DNA from: Prorocentrum cordatum
Taxonomy: Eukaryota; Sar; Dinophyceae; Prorocentrales; Prorocentraceae
Direction of reading: 5' to 3'
Length of the DNA stretch: 62,000 bases
NCBI GenBank assembly: GCA_963575745.1
Contig: CAUYUJ010016142.1
Location: 5,001 to 67,000 of the forward strand
The first letter of the stretch is position 1; each line of letters begins with the position of its first letter. The position numbers and the translations under genes were made by a program. Under the pieces are notes generated by a model that saw only the letters and a program-made list of their open reading frames with translations, made no database searches and was not told where the DNA came from. This document shows positions 54,358-62,000 of the stretch, piece by piece.

Positions 54358-54532
54358 GACAACAAGAAACCTTCAACAAGAAACCCAACCCTGAGACCCC
54401 AGGATGTTCATTGATTTTTGGTGTGCGAACGTCACGATCTCCATAGGGAAACCATCGAAACGCCAGCAACCCTGGGAACCCTGGGGGCAAGCAGGATGTT
54501 TCTTGGCATGGGTTTCCACTGTAACGAACTAA
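54358..54532 (+). repeat. dispersed ~170-bp repeat, copy 2
   Basis: Matches 22146-22312, same orientation. Confidence 0.85.
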
Positions 54533-54883
54533 GTCGGCTGCAAGACGGTCCAAGGCCAGCCCAAGAGGGCCCATGGTCACCCCAAACGCCTCCAAGACCG
54601 CTCCAGAGGGCCGCATGACCCCCCCCTCCCGCCCTGTGAGATATACGCTGAAAATCTGAGGCGTTCCAAAAAGGGACTTGCCTTCGCAGATAGAAGGAAT
54701 TGCCATCTCTTCCTCCGCGGAAGGCGGCGGAAAGTCGGCGGAAACTAATCGAGGCCGCCTCCACCCGCGAAAGACGGCGGAAACCGGCGGAAGGCCAGCG
54801 GAAGGCTGCAAAAGTAAAAGATGCACCCCCAACATATGAAAACGTTTTGGGGTTCAGGGTTTCCGTAATCGCCCATCTGCGTG
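54533..54883. other. unassigned, GGCGGAAA-rich
   Basis: 54715-54810 has repeated GGCGGAAAG/GGCGGAAAC units. No gene recognised. Confidence 0.45.
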
Positions 54884-55185
54884 CATGCAGAACTGTGACT
54901 GCCGATAACATGGCGGCCAGTACATTAGGGCCCTTGAGTCGCTGCGGCGCGCTTTAAAAACATACCTGGTGTTATTCAGTGGCATATCAGTCCTCGCTGC
55001 CATCAGAGACTTCGAAGGCTTTCGCAAGCTCATGGCATGCAGAACTGTGCTTGCCGATAACATGGCGGCCCGTACACTAGGGCCCTTGAGTCGCTGCGGC
55101 GCGCTGGAAAACATATCTGATATTACATAGTGTCATATCCCTCCTCGCTGCCATCAAAGACTCCGGGGGCTCCCGCAAGCTCGCC
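54884..55185 (+). repeat. 153-bp tandem duplication at the 5' end of the copia element
   Basis: CATGCAGAACTGTG.CTGCCGATAACATGGCGGCC.GTACA.TAGGGCCCTTGAG (in parts) starts at 54884 and 55037. The second copy runs into the gag coding sequence. The shared end encodes VLAAIRDFEGFRKL and LLAAIKDSGGSRKL, so 51 gag codons may have been duplicated. It could alternatively be an LTR-proximal repeat; I see no TG..CA LTR ends. Confidence 0.75.
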
Positions 55186-56290
55186 CAATCTGATCAAACG
55201 CGAGACGCTGTTCAGCTACGTATCGATAGTTCGAGCGGCCGAGGGGAAGCTCAAGACGCACGACATCGAGTTGCCCCTAAAGGTTCGAGGATGGCTGGTT
55301 CTACGACGCGGAGGCTACAATTCAGATCAGAAGGCAGCCATCATGTCCATCGTCGGCCAGGACATCACGCAGGAGAAAGTCATCGAGTCGCTGAAGACGA
55401 CCTCCGGACAGGAGACCACGGCACACGAGCCGAATCATGCTAGGAAGCAGTACTGTACGTCGACGAAGCTGGATGGCGCTTCGAGGAAGAAGCGCCCTGT
55501 GGCCAGGACCTTAAAGGGCCCTGGAAACGACAGGGCCGTTTTTTTACCGGTTCCGTGTTGCTGTTTTTTTGCCGGTTCCGACGCCGTTTTTTCACCGGTT
55601 CCGTCGCCGTGTTTGACCGGTTCCGGCTCCGGTTCCAATCCTGGAGCCGTTTTTTTGCTGTTTCCGGTCGCCGTTTTTCTGCCGTTTGCATGTTCAAGGG
55701 ACCTTTTTGGGAAACGGTGAAAAAACGGCCCTGCCGTTTCCGGGGCCCACAAAGACCAGGACGGCGAGCCGGCCTTCGACGACGGCTACGAAGAGGAGTA
55801 CTGGGCGGAGGACGACGAGACTTGGCACGACGGCGACGAGGGCTGCTGCCAGCACCAGACGGCCACCACCCAGGACGGCGGCCCTGGCGAGTACGCCGAG
55901 GTGTTCGCAGCCCACCCTGGCGCGAGGAAGCGTTTCAACGAGGACCTTCGGCTTGCCCGGAGCTTCTGCCCAATGGTGGTGATGGTCGACCCGTCCGACG
56001 GAGCAAGGAGCTCACCACCAGCCGTCCCACGAGGCCAAGGGAGCGAAGGGGCGTGGCGGGAGTGCGAAGGGCGGCCCTGGCAAGAAAGGCGGCCCAGGAC
56101 GGAGTTGGTCAGTTCCGCCTCCACCTCCGAATCCATACACGAGACCACGACCATCAGAGGGCAGCAGCGGCAAGCAGACCAGCACCGAATTCGGCGACGT
56201 TTCTACGATGCGGTGAGACTGGACACTGGGCCAAGGACTGCACGAAGCCACCAAAGAAACGGCCACACACCTCAGACGAGATGATGCTTG
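55130..56290 (+). pseudogene. copia gag with CCHC knuckle
   Basis: LFSYVSIVRAAEGKLKTHDI, ELPLKVRGWLVLRRGGYNSD (helical capsid region), then after a frameshift near 55450 YVDEAGWRFEEEAPCGQD, joined across a 253-nt insertion to GEPAFDDGYEEEYWAEDD and, further on, a Gly/Lys-rich linker (SAKGGPGKKGGPGRSWSVPP). Nucleocapsid knuckle at 56200-56241 reads FLRCGETGHWAKDC: the first Cys codon is TTT where TGT is expected, so this zinc site is broken. Confidence 0.8.
55507..55759 (+). other. introner-like insertion in gag (GA-AG, TSD CCAGGAC)
   Basis: CCAGGAC stands at 55503-55509 and 55756-55762. Between them is a foldback with ~29-bp inverted ends (GGGCCCTGGAAACGACAGGGCC... and its complement ending at 55748) and repeated GCCGTTTTTTTACCGGTTCCG-type units. 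Splicing CAG|GACCTT ... GACCAG|GACGGC removes 253 nt (not a multiple of three) and gives APCGQDGEPAFDDG, an intact frame. Confidence 0.7.
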
Positions 56291-56397
56291 AGGAGGCCTG
56301 CTGGGACAACAAGAAGATCAGCAACACCATCCTGGCGCGGCTCAGCATCCAGGACTGTGGAGCCACAACGCGCATGTCAGGTTCGGATACGATCAAG

Positions 56398-56661
56398 GAC
56401 TACCTGGCGGAGTGTCGCACCAAGTAGGGAAACGAGCTGTATACACCGACGCGTTTCCCGACCCTGCGCTGAAATTCGCAGAGGAACGCGGATTCTGGTG
56501 AATACGGGATACTGGTGTACACATTTTCGTTGTTTTCACGGGACATCGGGGAAAAAAGTATACACCACACCACCCCAGCGTCGTCCCCGACCCCCAAGAA
56601 GTCCTGGGATTCAAGAAACAGCCCGCCACTGGTAATGTATACGTTCCAGTTTCCGACCAAG
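56398..56661 (+). other. duplication-flanked insertion 2
   Basis: CAAGGACTACCTGGCGGAGT GTCGCAC at 56394-56420 recurs at 56658-56684. The 264-nt period includes an insert with weakly inverted ends (GGAAACGAGCTGTATACA and TGTATACGTTCCAGTTTCC). Removal as AAG|GAC ... CCAAG|GAC leaves one copy and keeps the frame; unspliced it brings a stop after CRTK. Confidence 0.6.
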
Positions 56662-56703
56662 GACTACCTGGCGGAGTGTCGCACTAGGGGCTAACCAATC
56701 GAG

Positions 56704-56929
56704 GAGCTCAAATTCCACAAGTGCCGAAGACCATTCAGATTCGGTAACTGAAGGGGCCCTGGGACACACAAATAAATACACACAAATAACAGGATTCCCC
56801 ATATTTTCCCATATTGTCTGGGGTTTTTGTCTTCCCCACCACTTCACATATTTTCCCATATGTTCCTGGGAGTGGACGATTTATTGTGTCTGTGTTTTTC
56901 CCCTCCTGACCAAGGGCTGACCAATCGAG
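56704..56929 (+). other. duplication-flanked insertion 3
   Basis: AACCAATCGAGGAGCTCAAA TTCCACAAG (about 58 bp in total) at 56687-56745 recurs at 56913-56971. The 226-nt period is not a multiple of three; removal at GAG|GAG restores the protease frame. The insert has inverted ends (GACACACAAATAAA and TTTATTGTGTCTGTG) and is AT-rich, unlike its surroundings. Confidence 0.6.
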
Positions 56930-57141
56930 GAGCTCAAATTCCACAAGTTCCGAAGACCGTTCAGCTTCGGTAGCGGCAAGATCGAGCACGCGCAGCGGCT
57001 TTGGGCGTCATCCCAGCCAGTTTCGAGCAGAAGACCTGGACACTGTACACTTATGTCGTTCCTGCATGTTCACCACTGTAGCATGCAGCGCGTTGCTTAC
57101 GGGGTGGTGACAGAGCCACTCACATGGACTGGGACATCAGG

Positions 57142-57337
57142 GTGAGTCTGCCGCTGCTGTTTCGTCCTCGCCCTCCCCCTCCTCCTCCTCCTCCTCCTCC
57201 TCCTCCTTCTCTTTCTGCTCCTCCGCCGCGTCCTCATGTTTCGCAGCATCGCCTCCGGCAGCAGAGCTTGTTCCATTATTTCTGCCAACGCACCTCTGAC
57301 GTGCATGGCTTCTCTCTCTCTCTCTCTCTCCTGGTAG
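57142..57337 (+). other. canonical-looking GT-AG intron in copia protease
   Basis: Exon ..ACATCAGG then GTGAGTCTGCC; 3' end is TCTCTCTCTCTCCTGGTAG before GACGCC. 196 nt with a (CCT)n tract and a (CT)n polypyrimidine tract. Joining gives GTSG|TPILFPGPLLEEF in the correct frame; read-through does not. Confidence 0.7.
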
Positions 57338-57420
57338 GACGCCAATATTGTTTCCAGGACCCCTGCTCGAAGAGTTCGCAATTCAGATCGGCTACGCCAA
57401 GCAGCAGATCGCCTAGAACG

Positions 57421-58478
57421 ACTGGAGCTTCGAGGAAGCTATTCGATCGCCGCAGGGCCACTACATGGTCAACCTCTTCGAGGGCCTGGTCGACCAAACG
57501 TTGAACAACGACCTCGACTTCGAGTACGAGCCGGAGGACGCGGAGTCGTTCGCGGACGGCGATAACCTGACCATCAGCGCCCTGGAGCTCCTGCACCAGA
57601 TCTGCGCTGCGGAGTCGAGCGACGACAGCGAGCAGTGGGAGCAAATACATACAGCAACGGGCGCAAAGCGAAGAATGCCCGCAGCGAGTCGTGCAGGTCA
57701 ACTGCTGCGGCGCGTACATGAAACAGCACCAGTGCCTGAATCACACGGAGGGTGGCAACCTCTGCTTCAATACGACGCCGACGCCCATACAGCCAGTGGA
57801 CACAAGTTTGCCTACAACAATCCATGCTAGTGCCTGCAGGACCGGTCTAGCAACGAGTCCAGCAACATCGACCTGGAGACCAGCAGCGACGAGACGGACG
57901 AGGCCAAGCAAATCACGACTCAATTCATCCAGAAGATCGACCCGGCAGCCAAGCACGCGACCGACCAGTACGTTCAGACGATGCGTCGAGCAGCGACCAA
58001 ACGCTGCACGACGAGGCGCGCGATCAGGGAGGTCTACGCTGGAGAGGCCGCCTTTCTCAAGCCCTGCGCGACCTGCGAGCAAAGGTCGATACGCTCGGTC
58101 TACATACAGGCTTCTGGAGGAGCAGCCCGACGAGATCCGCATGTCACCCATGCGCGGCCCCTGGCCAACCATGCGGGTGCTGAACAGCTGCCAGCATCCA
58201 GGGTGAAAGGAGCATCTGGTCGAGCTGCGCGAGTGGCATCATCTGACGCAGCTGGACTTCACCGCCGAAGTCCACAGGATGCAGCACGACACGAAGGCGG
58301 ACGTCACACTCGTCTGGAGCTTCCAGCGACGCCGCGGGACTGGCAGACGACAGCCTGGTCAGGGCTGCTTGGCTTCAATGCAACGTTCGATCGTTCGATC
58401 AGTGCACGCACGGCCCGACGCTGGCAGACAGCGACAAGTGGGTCAAGAAGCAGACCACCATCAAGACGACCCAGAGTT
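57421..58478 (+). pseudogene. copia region between protease and integrase
   Basis: Protein-like pieces in shifting frames: GHYMVNLFEGLVDQTLNNDLDFEYEPEDAESF (57455-57550, in parts), DRSSNESSNIDLETSSDETDEAK (57842 on), and TTQFIQKIDPAAKHATDQYV. Acidic, with no recognised fold; the position corresponds to the spacer and pre-integrase region. 58100-58200 has a short frame with RSSPTRSA. Confidence 0.5.
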
Positions 58479-58624
58479 GGCGGCGAGCGAGGGGGGGAAG
58501 CGAGAAGGAGGAGGCCGTCTCAGAGGGCGGCGGGGCTTCCCAGAAGGCTTCCGAGAAGCCTGGGGGACTTCCGAGCCTTCTGAGAAGGCCCGCCCCTTCT
58601 CACGCCCCCCCCTCGCCCGCCGCC
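58479..58624 (+). other. short foldback insertion 4
   Basis: GGCGGCGAGCGAGGGGGGG..GAGAAGG at 58479-58505 pairs with CCTTCTCA..CGCCCCCCCCTCGCCCGCCGCC ending at 58624. About 146 bp with ~45-bp arms and a loop of TTCCGAGAAGCC repeats. No clear target duplication. Confidence 0.6.
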
Positions 58625-59480
58625 GAAAAAAGCTCATGGCAGTGGTCAGGAGTACGAGGTGCAACCACACCCACGAGCACTCCGTGCTGGAGGGCACCGT
58701 CAGCAGCACCGGCACGACGCGCAGCAAGGCCTCGGAGGACTACCCGCTCTTCCCAGCGGCCTCGCTGGCCCGACTCATGGAGGAGCCCGAGATCGAGGGC
58801 GTCTACAAAAACGTGGGCGACAGCAATATCACCGCGACGAAGCCGACGGTCCAGGAGAAGGACGAGGACGAGGCAGTTCACGCAGATCTGCAGCTGCGCG
58901 AGGAGTTCGGCGCGCAAGCCCTACGCTATGTCAAGCGACTGCATCGCAACATGCTCCCTACGGTACTGCACGGACTCCTTCAACATGCTGGCGCGTCGCA
59001 CGGGAGAATGTACCCAACTGCGCGGCAGAATACCGATGCGAGCACTGTGCGCAGCGGCAGAAGCCACCGGAGGCACCGGTGGCCTCGGCGAAGCAGGCTA
59101 CGAAGTTCAACAAGATGGTGTACTCCGACGTGCACTGGATCAAGACTCAGGCCAGGAAGACGGCAGTCTTGTCCATGGTGGACGGAGCTACCTGATGCTG
59201 CGCACTGCGTACGATGAGGGCGGAGACGGTCGACGAGCTGGTCAAGGCAGGCGAGCACGGCTGGATCAGACAGTTCGGACCGATGGACGAAATACGCACC
59301 GACGACGGCTCAGGGTTCGCCTCAGAGAGGTTCACGCAGTCCTTGGAGCAGCACAACATCAAGACCGTGATCACAGCAGGCGAGGCACATTAGAGCCTCG
59401 GAGTGGTGAAGCAACGCCATCAGGTGGTTCGAGAGGATGTCTCAAGCTCTACTGTGCGGATGCGGTCGAGCGTGGAGCCA
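58625..59480 (+). pseudogene. copia integrase
   Basis: Pre-integrase helix ALRYVKRLHRNML (58915 on), zinc-binding end YRCEHCAQRQKPPEAPVASAK (about 59035-59100), then the core: FNKMVYSDVHWIK (first Asp), after a frameshift ETVDELVKAGEHGWIRQFG, EIRTDDGSGFAS (second Asp, near 59305), and HNIKTVITAGEAH-stop-SLGVVKQRHQVVRE. TAG at 59391-59393 replaces the usual Trp of AHWS, and AAG at 59409-59411 stands where the catalytic Glu of GVVE is expected. This integrase is inactive. Confidence 0.8.
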
Positions 59481-60820
59481 ACACGACCATAGACGAGAAG
59501 CTCATCATCGAGGCGCGCGCCTACGGGCCCCACCAAGTCAATCGCCTGGCGTTCCCGAAGGGGTATTCGCCATGCCAGTGGGTCCTCGGCATGAATCCAC
59601 CACTACCATGACGAATACCAGCGACAAGTTCTCGCCAGCGACGCTATACCACATGAAGGAGGACGAGGACTTCAAGAACGTGTTGGAAAGGGGGTCCGTG
59701 GCGGTGGCAGCTTTCATGAAAGCCGACGCCTCGGCGAAACTACGACGCGCACTACTACGACGTCACGTGGCCCTCAAGCGCGACCTTTCCATCGCTCAGC
59801 TGTGCTACTACTGACGAGAGGGGAAGACCAGCAAGCCCGTGAAGAACAAGTGGAGGGCCACGCGCTCGTGGTATTCAGGGAGGTGCGGCAGGATGGGAGC
59901 GGACCGCGGATGTACTGGGCCGTGCACAGCACTCAGCTACTACGCTGTGCACCCGCACACGCTCGGCCAGACGTGAGCGATCGAGGTTGCGTCCTACTCG
60001 AGAACCTCACGCAGACCAAGGACACGCTGGGCAACATACGGAGGACGGGCGTCACGCAGTTTCACGACATCAGCTCGCAACATGCCCCGTTCGACGCAAC
60101 GGGCGACTCGGACATGGACGTGGCCGACGATGAGGACGACGACGACCACCAGCGCCTGAAGCGGACATCTGCGAGGAGGCGACCCCGGAAGCTGCAGCCT
60201 CACCAAGAGCGGCGACAACGCCTGCTGAACCGGCACCAGCGGCAGCACCGGCCGAGGAGGCACCAGACGTGGAGATGGCGGTAATCAGCGACAGCCATCA
60301 AGCATCAGAGGGTCAGCCTGACCAAGAGCCGATTCCGATAACACCACCGTCAGAACCAGCGACGCCTACTATCACGGCGCCACCACCTGCACTACCACTG
60401 CCCGACTCCAGAAGAGCCCTCTGCAAAATTACAATCGAGCAGACTACTGGATCAGGCAGAGACGGCGATCTTCCGTCGTGACGGGGTAAATCGAGGACCA
60501 GCCCTATCAGCGCTAGGCGCACACGCGGCCAAACAGCGACCAGTACTGGACGACGCGGACGATGAGCTGGCAGCACTACAACTGGTGGTCAACAACGACG
60601 ACCTTCCGATCGGCTGGGAGTTCAGCGGAGAATACGCGGAGATCAAGGACATCTACGCGGACATCAGCACGAGGAGTATGACGTCTCACGAGCGAGCAGC
60701 ATGGAAGGCAAACGCAATGAGCTTATGGAGTTCTTTGGCAACGACGTGTGGCAGTTCCACAAGACGACCAGCGTGGAGGACCCCCGCAGAATCCTCAAGG
60801 CAAAATGGCTACTAAAGTGG
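59481..60820 (+). pseudogene. copia integrase C-terminus and linker to RT
   Basis: HALVVFREVRQDGSGPRMYWAVHSTQLLRCAPAHARP (59850-59975, in parts) fits the C-terminal DNA-binding module of copia integrases, where a YWVxHGxxLLRCAPEHxRP ending is usual. It is followed by an acidic DMDVADDEDDDDHQR stretch and a Pro/Thr-rich linker (ITPPSEPATPTITAPPP). Then LPIGWEFSGEYAEIKDIYAD near 60600. Several frames, several stops. Confidence 0.55.
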
Positions 60821-61430
60821 GCCAAGAACGACGATGGCACACCTAAGGGCGAAAGCCAGATTGGTACTGCAAGGATTCAATGACCCCGACGCGCTGAACG
60901 GCAACGTACCTACGGCATCACCTACGGCATCGAGGCTGGGACGTCAACTGGCAAACATTGAAGTCGAACATAGGCTGGAGTCTCTGGACAGCAGACGTGG
61001 CAACGACATTCCTTCAAGGACGACCCCAAGAGCGTGAGCTATACGTGAAGGTGCCTAGATCCCTGGCAGAGCTCATGGGAATCGAGCCCCCGACACTTTG
61101 ATGAAGCTCATCAAGACGACGTACGGCCAGGTGGATGCACCCAGGCGTTGGTGGCTGCGCGCGGTGGACCACCTGAAGGCGCGTGGCCCGAAGCAGCATC
61201 CTCTGGACCCCTGCGTTGTCATGAGTTTCGATGTGCCTGGCAACAAAGACGGGTTCGTCTTACTGTACGTGGACGACATGCTCGGAGGAGGGCGACCGAA
61301 GGCCAGGCAGCCACCATGAAAAAGATCATCGAGGAGGTCAAGAAGCGGCTGAAGTTCAGGAAGTGGACCGAGGACGAGAACATGGACTGCTGCGGAGCAA
61401 ACGTCAGCCAAGTTCCACCCTGAAAGAGCC
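60821..61430 (+). pseudogene. copia reverse transcriptase
   Basis: AKARLVLQGFNDPDALNGNV PTASPTASRLGRQL (60846-60950), then in a second frame TADVATTFLQGRPQERELYVKVP (Asp of motif A at 60994-60996), then in a third frame MKLIKTTYGQVDAPRRWWLRAV and LLYVDDMLGGG with an intact YVDD at 61266-61277. Order and motifs are those of Ty1/copia RT. The frameshifts separate motif A from motif C, so the enzyme cannot be made from this copy. Confidence 0.88.
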
Positions 61431-62000
61431 AGAAGTCAAACAGCAGCGAGATCGAGATTAAGATGGCAATATACGCCAAGAACCTCAAGCCGCTCACCAT
61501 CGACCAGAAGAACAGTGACAACAATCGGGAGCTGACGATCAAGGAGAAGAGGCACATACGCGGACTACTGGGAACACTACAATGGCCGAGCTCACAGGCG
61601 TGTCCACATGTATCGGCATCAGTTCGCATTCACAAAGGGCAGATATCGACGGCGACGGTAAGTTCGGCCAAGGAGGTTTACAACACGCTGCGTTCCTACA
61701 AGCAGAACGCGGACGTGGGCCTCAAGATGAAGATCGGGCCAGTCGGGGACATCGTATTCGTCACGATGGTCGACGCAGCCTGGGGAGTATGGAATGATGG
61801 AGCACGCCAAGGAGGACACGTCATCCTGACATGCCACGAGAAAGTACGTTAGGGCTACGAGTCCGACGTCAGCGCAGTCACTGGAAGTCTTCAAGCTCGT
61901 ACGCTTGGCACGCTCATCATTGCACGCAGAGTCCCAAGCAGCAGCAGCGGGTATGGACGGGCTGGAGTGTGCCAAGTGGTTCTGGACAGCTATGATCTAC
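61431..62000 (+). pseudogene. copia RNase H (partial)
   Basis: LTIKEKRHIRGLLGTLQWPS, then TMVDAAWGVWNDGARQGGHVI (61760-61830, first catalytic Asp) and, in another frame, ARSSLHAESQAAAAGMDGLECAKWFW (from about 61912; Glu of the copia RNase H motif). The window ends inside the domain. Confidence 0.82.

Larger units (their letters stand above)
56291..57420 (+). pseudogene. copia protease region
   Basis: LSIQDCGATTRMSGSDTIKDYLAEC at 56340-56420: D-C-G-A takes the place of the retroviral-type D-[ST]-G-A active site, a variant I recall in dinoflagellate copia elements. With three inserted segments removed the frame continues IEELKFHKFRRPFSFGSGKI EHAQRL ... VVTEPLTWTGTSG | TPILFPGPLLEEFAIQIGYA, matching the F-x-FGxG and TPxLxxxxLEE motifs of copia proteases. 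Stops at TAA (56692 area) and TAG (57411 area) show decay. Confidence 0.65.
55037..62000 (+). mobile_element. Ty1/copia-type retrotransposon, decayed, truncated by window end
   Basis: Plus-strand element with domain order gag - CCHC - protease - integrase - RT - RNase H, which defines Ty1/copia (integrase before RT). Coding is scattered over all three frames through many indels and stops, and is interrupted by short insertions (55507-55759, 56398-56661, 56704-56929, 57142-57337, 58479-58624). The 3' LTR, if any, lies past 62000. Confidence 0.9.

Noticed and set aside
54884-55185. LTR of the copia element
   Set aside because: The two copies are directly adjacent, lack TG..CA ends, and the second runs into gag codons; a tandem duplication fits better.

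Overview
This window is nuclear DNA of a dinoflagellate. The best single piece of evidence is a complete 22-nt dinoflagellate spliced leader (DinoSL) on the minus strand at 53637-53658, followed at once by a 15-nt truncated leader relic at 53622-53636. It marks the 5' end of a retroposed LINE. High GC, huge amounts of low-complexity and tandem repeat DNA, dinoflagellate-type Ty1/copia elements, a polycystin-family channel and non-canonical (GC-AG, GA-AG) candidate introns fit the same origin. I cannot name the species.

Layout. 0.5-3.5 kb: decayed copia gag on the minus strand. 3.5-14.9 kb: repeat land, including a decamer minisatellite (4.1-5.2), degenerate telomere-like DNA (5.8-6.9), a 16-copy 102-bp satellite (7.7-9.35), a 62-bp family that changes orientation (10.0-11.2), a 42-bp minisatellite (11.9-12.5) and a 165-bp array (14.3-14.9). 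14.9-15.55 kb: 3' end of a helicase-like gene with a candidate GC-AG intron and one frameshift. 15.5-24.5 kb: more satellites, 320-bp tandem units and two MITEs with 8-bp target duplications. 24.5-26.7 kb (minus): C-terminal part of a polycystin-like cation channel; a second fragment that looks like the N-terminal part of such a channel lies on the same strand at 45.9-46.5 kb. 26.8-45.1 kb: microsatellites, two AGATCT-rich arrays, a 77-bp satellite, a 10-bp minisatellite (31.5-32.3), a seven-unit higher-order array with a hairpin in each unit (38.45-41.1), and a foldback element (43.07-43.67). 46.57-53.66 kb (minus): near full-length LINE with ORF1, endonuclease, reverse transcriptase and RNase H. 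55.0-62.0 kb (plus): decayed Ty1/copia element running off the end of the window, order gag-protease-integrase-RT-RNase H, broken up by short intron-like insertions.

How it works together. Apart from the channel exons and the helicase remnant, almost everything is self-propagating or slippage-prone DNA. The LINE shows how such elements use the host: its transcript was trans-spliced, reverse-transcribed and integrated at least twice. The copia copy shows the reverse pressure: it has collected short foldback or duplication-flanked insertions whose removal at AG boundaries would restore the reading frame, as expected of introner-like intron gain. Most long open frames in the window run through tandem arrays and are not treated as genes.
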